64,000 nt of DNA from Egibacteraceae bacterium. GTDB lineage: Bacteria > Actinomycetota > Nitriliruptoria > Euzebyales > Egibacteraceae. The stretch's first letter is position 1, and every line of letters starts with the position of its first letter. The notes beneath the pieces are model-generated. The model had not been told where the DNA came from. It ran no database searches and saw only the letters and a program-made list of their open reading frames with translations. Location of the stretch: positions 62,001 through 126,000 of the forward strand of contig JAUJMQ010000003.1 of assembly GCA_030446775.1 (NCBI GenBank). The letters run 5' to 3'. Of the stretch, positions 63,563 to 64,000 are shown in pieces. The position numbers were made by a program, and so were the translations under genes.

Positions 63563-64000
63563 ATGAGGTACGCGTTCCACACGCTCGACGTCTTCACCGA
63601 CCGGGCGCTGAGCGGCAACCCGGTGGCGGTGCTTCCCGACGCGCGGGGGCTTTCACCGGAGCGTATGCAGCGGGTCGCCGCGGAGCTGAACCTGTCCGAG
63701 ACCGTGTTCGTCCTGCCACCGGAGACGCCGGAGGGCACGCGCCGGCTGCGGATCTTCACGCCCCGCACCGAGCTGCCATTCGCGGGCCACCCGACGATCG
63801 GCACCGCGCACCTGCTGGCGTCGTTGGGGGCCGTCGACGTCGCGGACGGCACGACGAGGATCGTGCTCGAGGAGGGCGTCGGCCCCGTCCCGGTCCTGCT
63901 GACCCGATCCGACGGCGACCTGTTCGCCCAGCTGACGGCAGCGCCGCCGGAGCTGGGGCCTTCGCCGGCCGGAGCGGCGCAGCTCGCCGCCGTGCTGTCG
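63563..64000 (+). CDS. PhzF-family isomerase (partial, runs off the window)
   Basis: ATG 63563 with CAGGAGTGG upstream. Diaminopimelate-epimerase-like fold: [20 protein letters not shown], the PhzF catalytic-Glu region [20 protein letters not shown] and GHP motif [20 protein letters not shown]. PhzF and relatives isomerise small acids such as trans-2,3-dihydro-3-hydroxyanthranilate; most genomic copies have no known substrate, and no phenazine genes are in view. About half of the protein lies beyond the window. Divergent from oleA by about 160 bp. Confidence 0.9.
   Translation, partial: MRYAFHTLDVFTDRALSGNPVAVLPDARGLSPERMQRVAAELNLSETVFVLPPETPEGTRRLRIFTPRTELPFAGHPTIGTAHLLASLGAVDVADGTTRIVLEEGVGPVPVLLTRSDGDLFAQLTAAPPELGPSPAGAAQLAAVLS

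Overview
The window is about 72-74% G+C by eye, uses GTG starts freely, and carries lineage-typical genes such as a PAC2 protein, Rsm22, a DUF4031 protein, PspA and actinobacterial-type membrane Ser/Thr kinase. Together these point to a high-G+C actinomycete. A deep-branching actinobacterial class (Nitriliruptoria/Euzebyia-like) is my inference, not something the sequence proves. Small indels break many genes, including housekeeping ones (typA, ychF). Some regions are dense in breaks and others are clean, which looks more like uneven consensus quality than wholesale gene decay.

Layout. 0-4.7 kb: LysM membrane protein, repeat-rich unknown protein, S9 dipeptidyl-peptidase. 4.6-8.5 kb: an envelope-stress-like locus. 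A three-gene minus-strand operon (PRC-barrel/DUF2382 protein, membrane protein with an OB-like domain, channel-like TM-helix protein) lies divergent from an ECF sigma factor that appears fused to a zinc anti-sigma domain, a TM segment and a second copy of the same OB-like domain. 8.6-11.3 kb: tyrosine-recombinase remnant, acidic Ca-binding repeat protein, small Cys protein, aldo/keto reductase. 11.3-25 kb: ordinary metabolic and housekeeping genes (gtrA, tryptophan dioxygenase, yqeY, PQQ sugar dehydrogenase, PAC2, hydrolases, amine oxidase, P1 peptidase, ychF, Ser/Thr kinase, OB-like lipoprotein, second aldo/keto reductase), interspersed with a 61-bp repeat. 25.2 kb: tRNA-Val(GAC) with a probable serine-recombinase remnant beside it. 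25.6-30.2 kb: two secreted LVIVD-type proteins, the larger with PA, RTX and CHRD domains.

31-43.8 kb is a surface-glycan locus. It holds three GT2 glycosyltransferases, glucose-1-phosphate cytidylyltransferase, a 3,5-epimerase-like protein, an extended SDR and an SAF-type oxidoreductase, with a divergent ABC polysaccharide exporter (Wzm/Wzt) and a capsule-type sulfotransferase-like gene nearby. Two asparagine-synthase-like paralogues flank this area. One has lost its whole nucleotide-binding core; the other sits between typA and a duplicated scrap of typA.

47.5-58.5 kb: Rsm22, DUF983, PspA, TPM-type membrane protein, SDR, alkyltransferase-like DNA repair protein, DUF4127, HD hydrolase, DUF4031, HxlR-type regulator divergent from two overlapping HtrA-like proteases, DUF1206. 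58.6-63.4 kb: a complete oleABCD cluster in pathway order, making long-chain olefins from fatty acyl thioesters. The window ends inside a PhzF-family gene.
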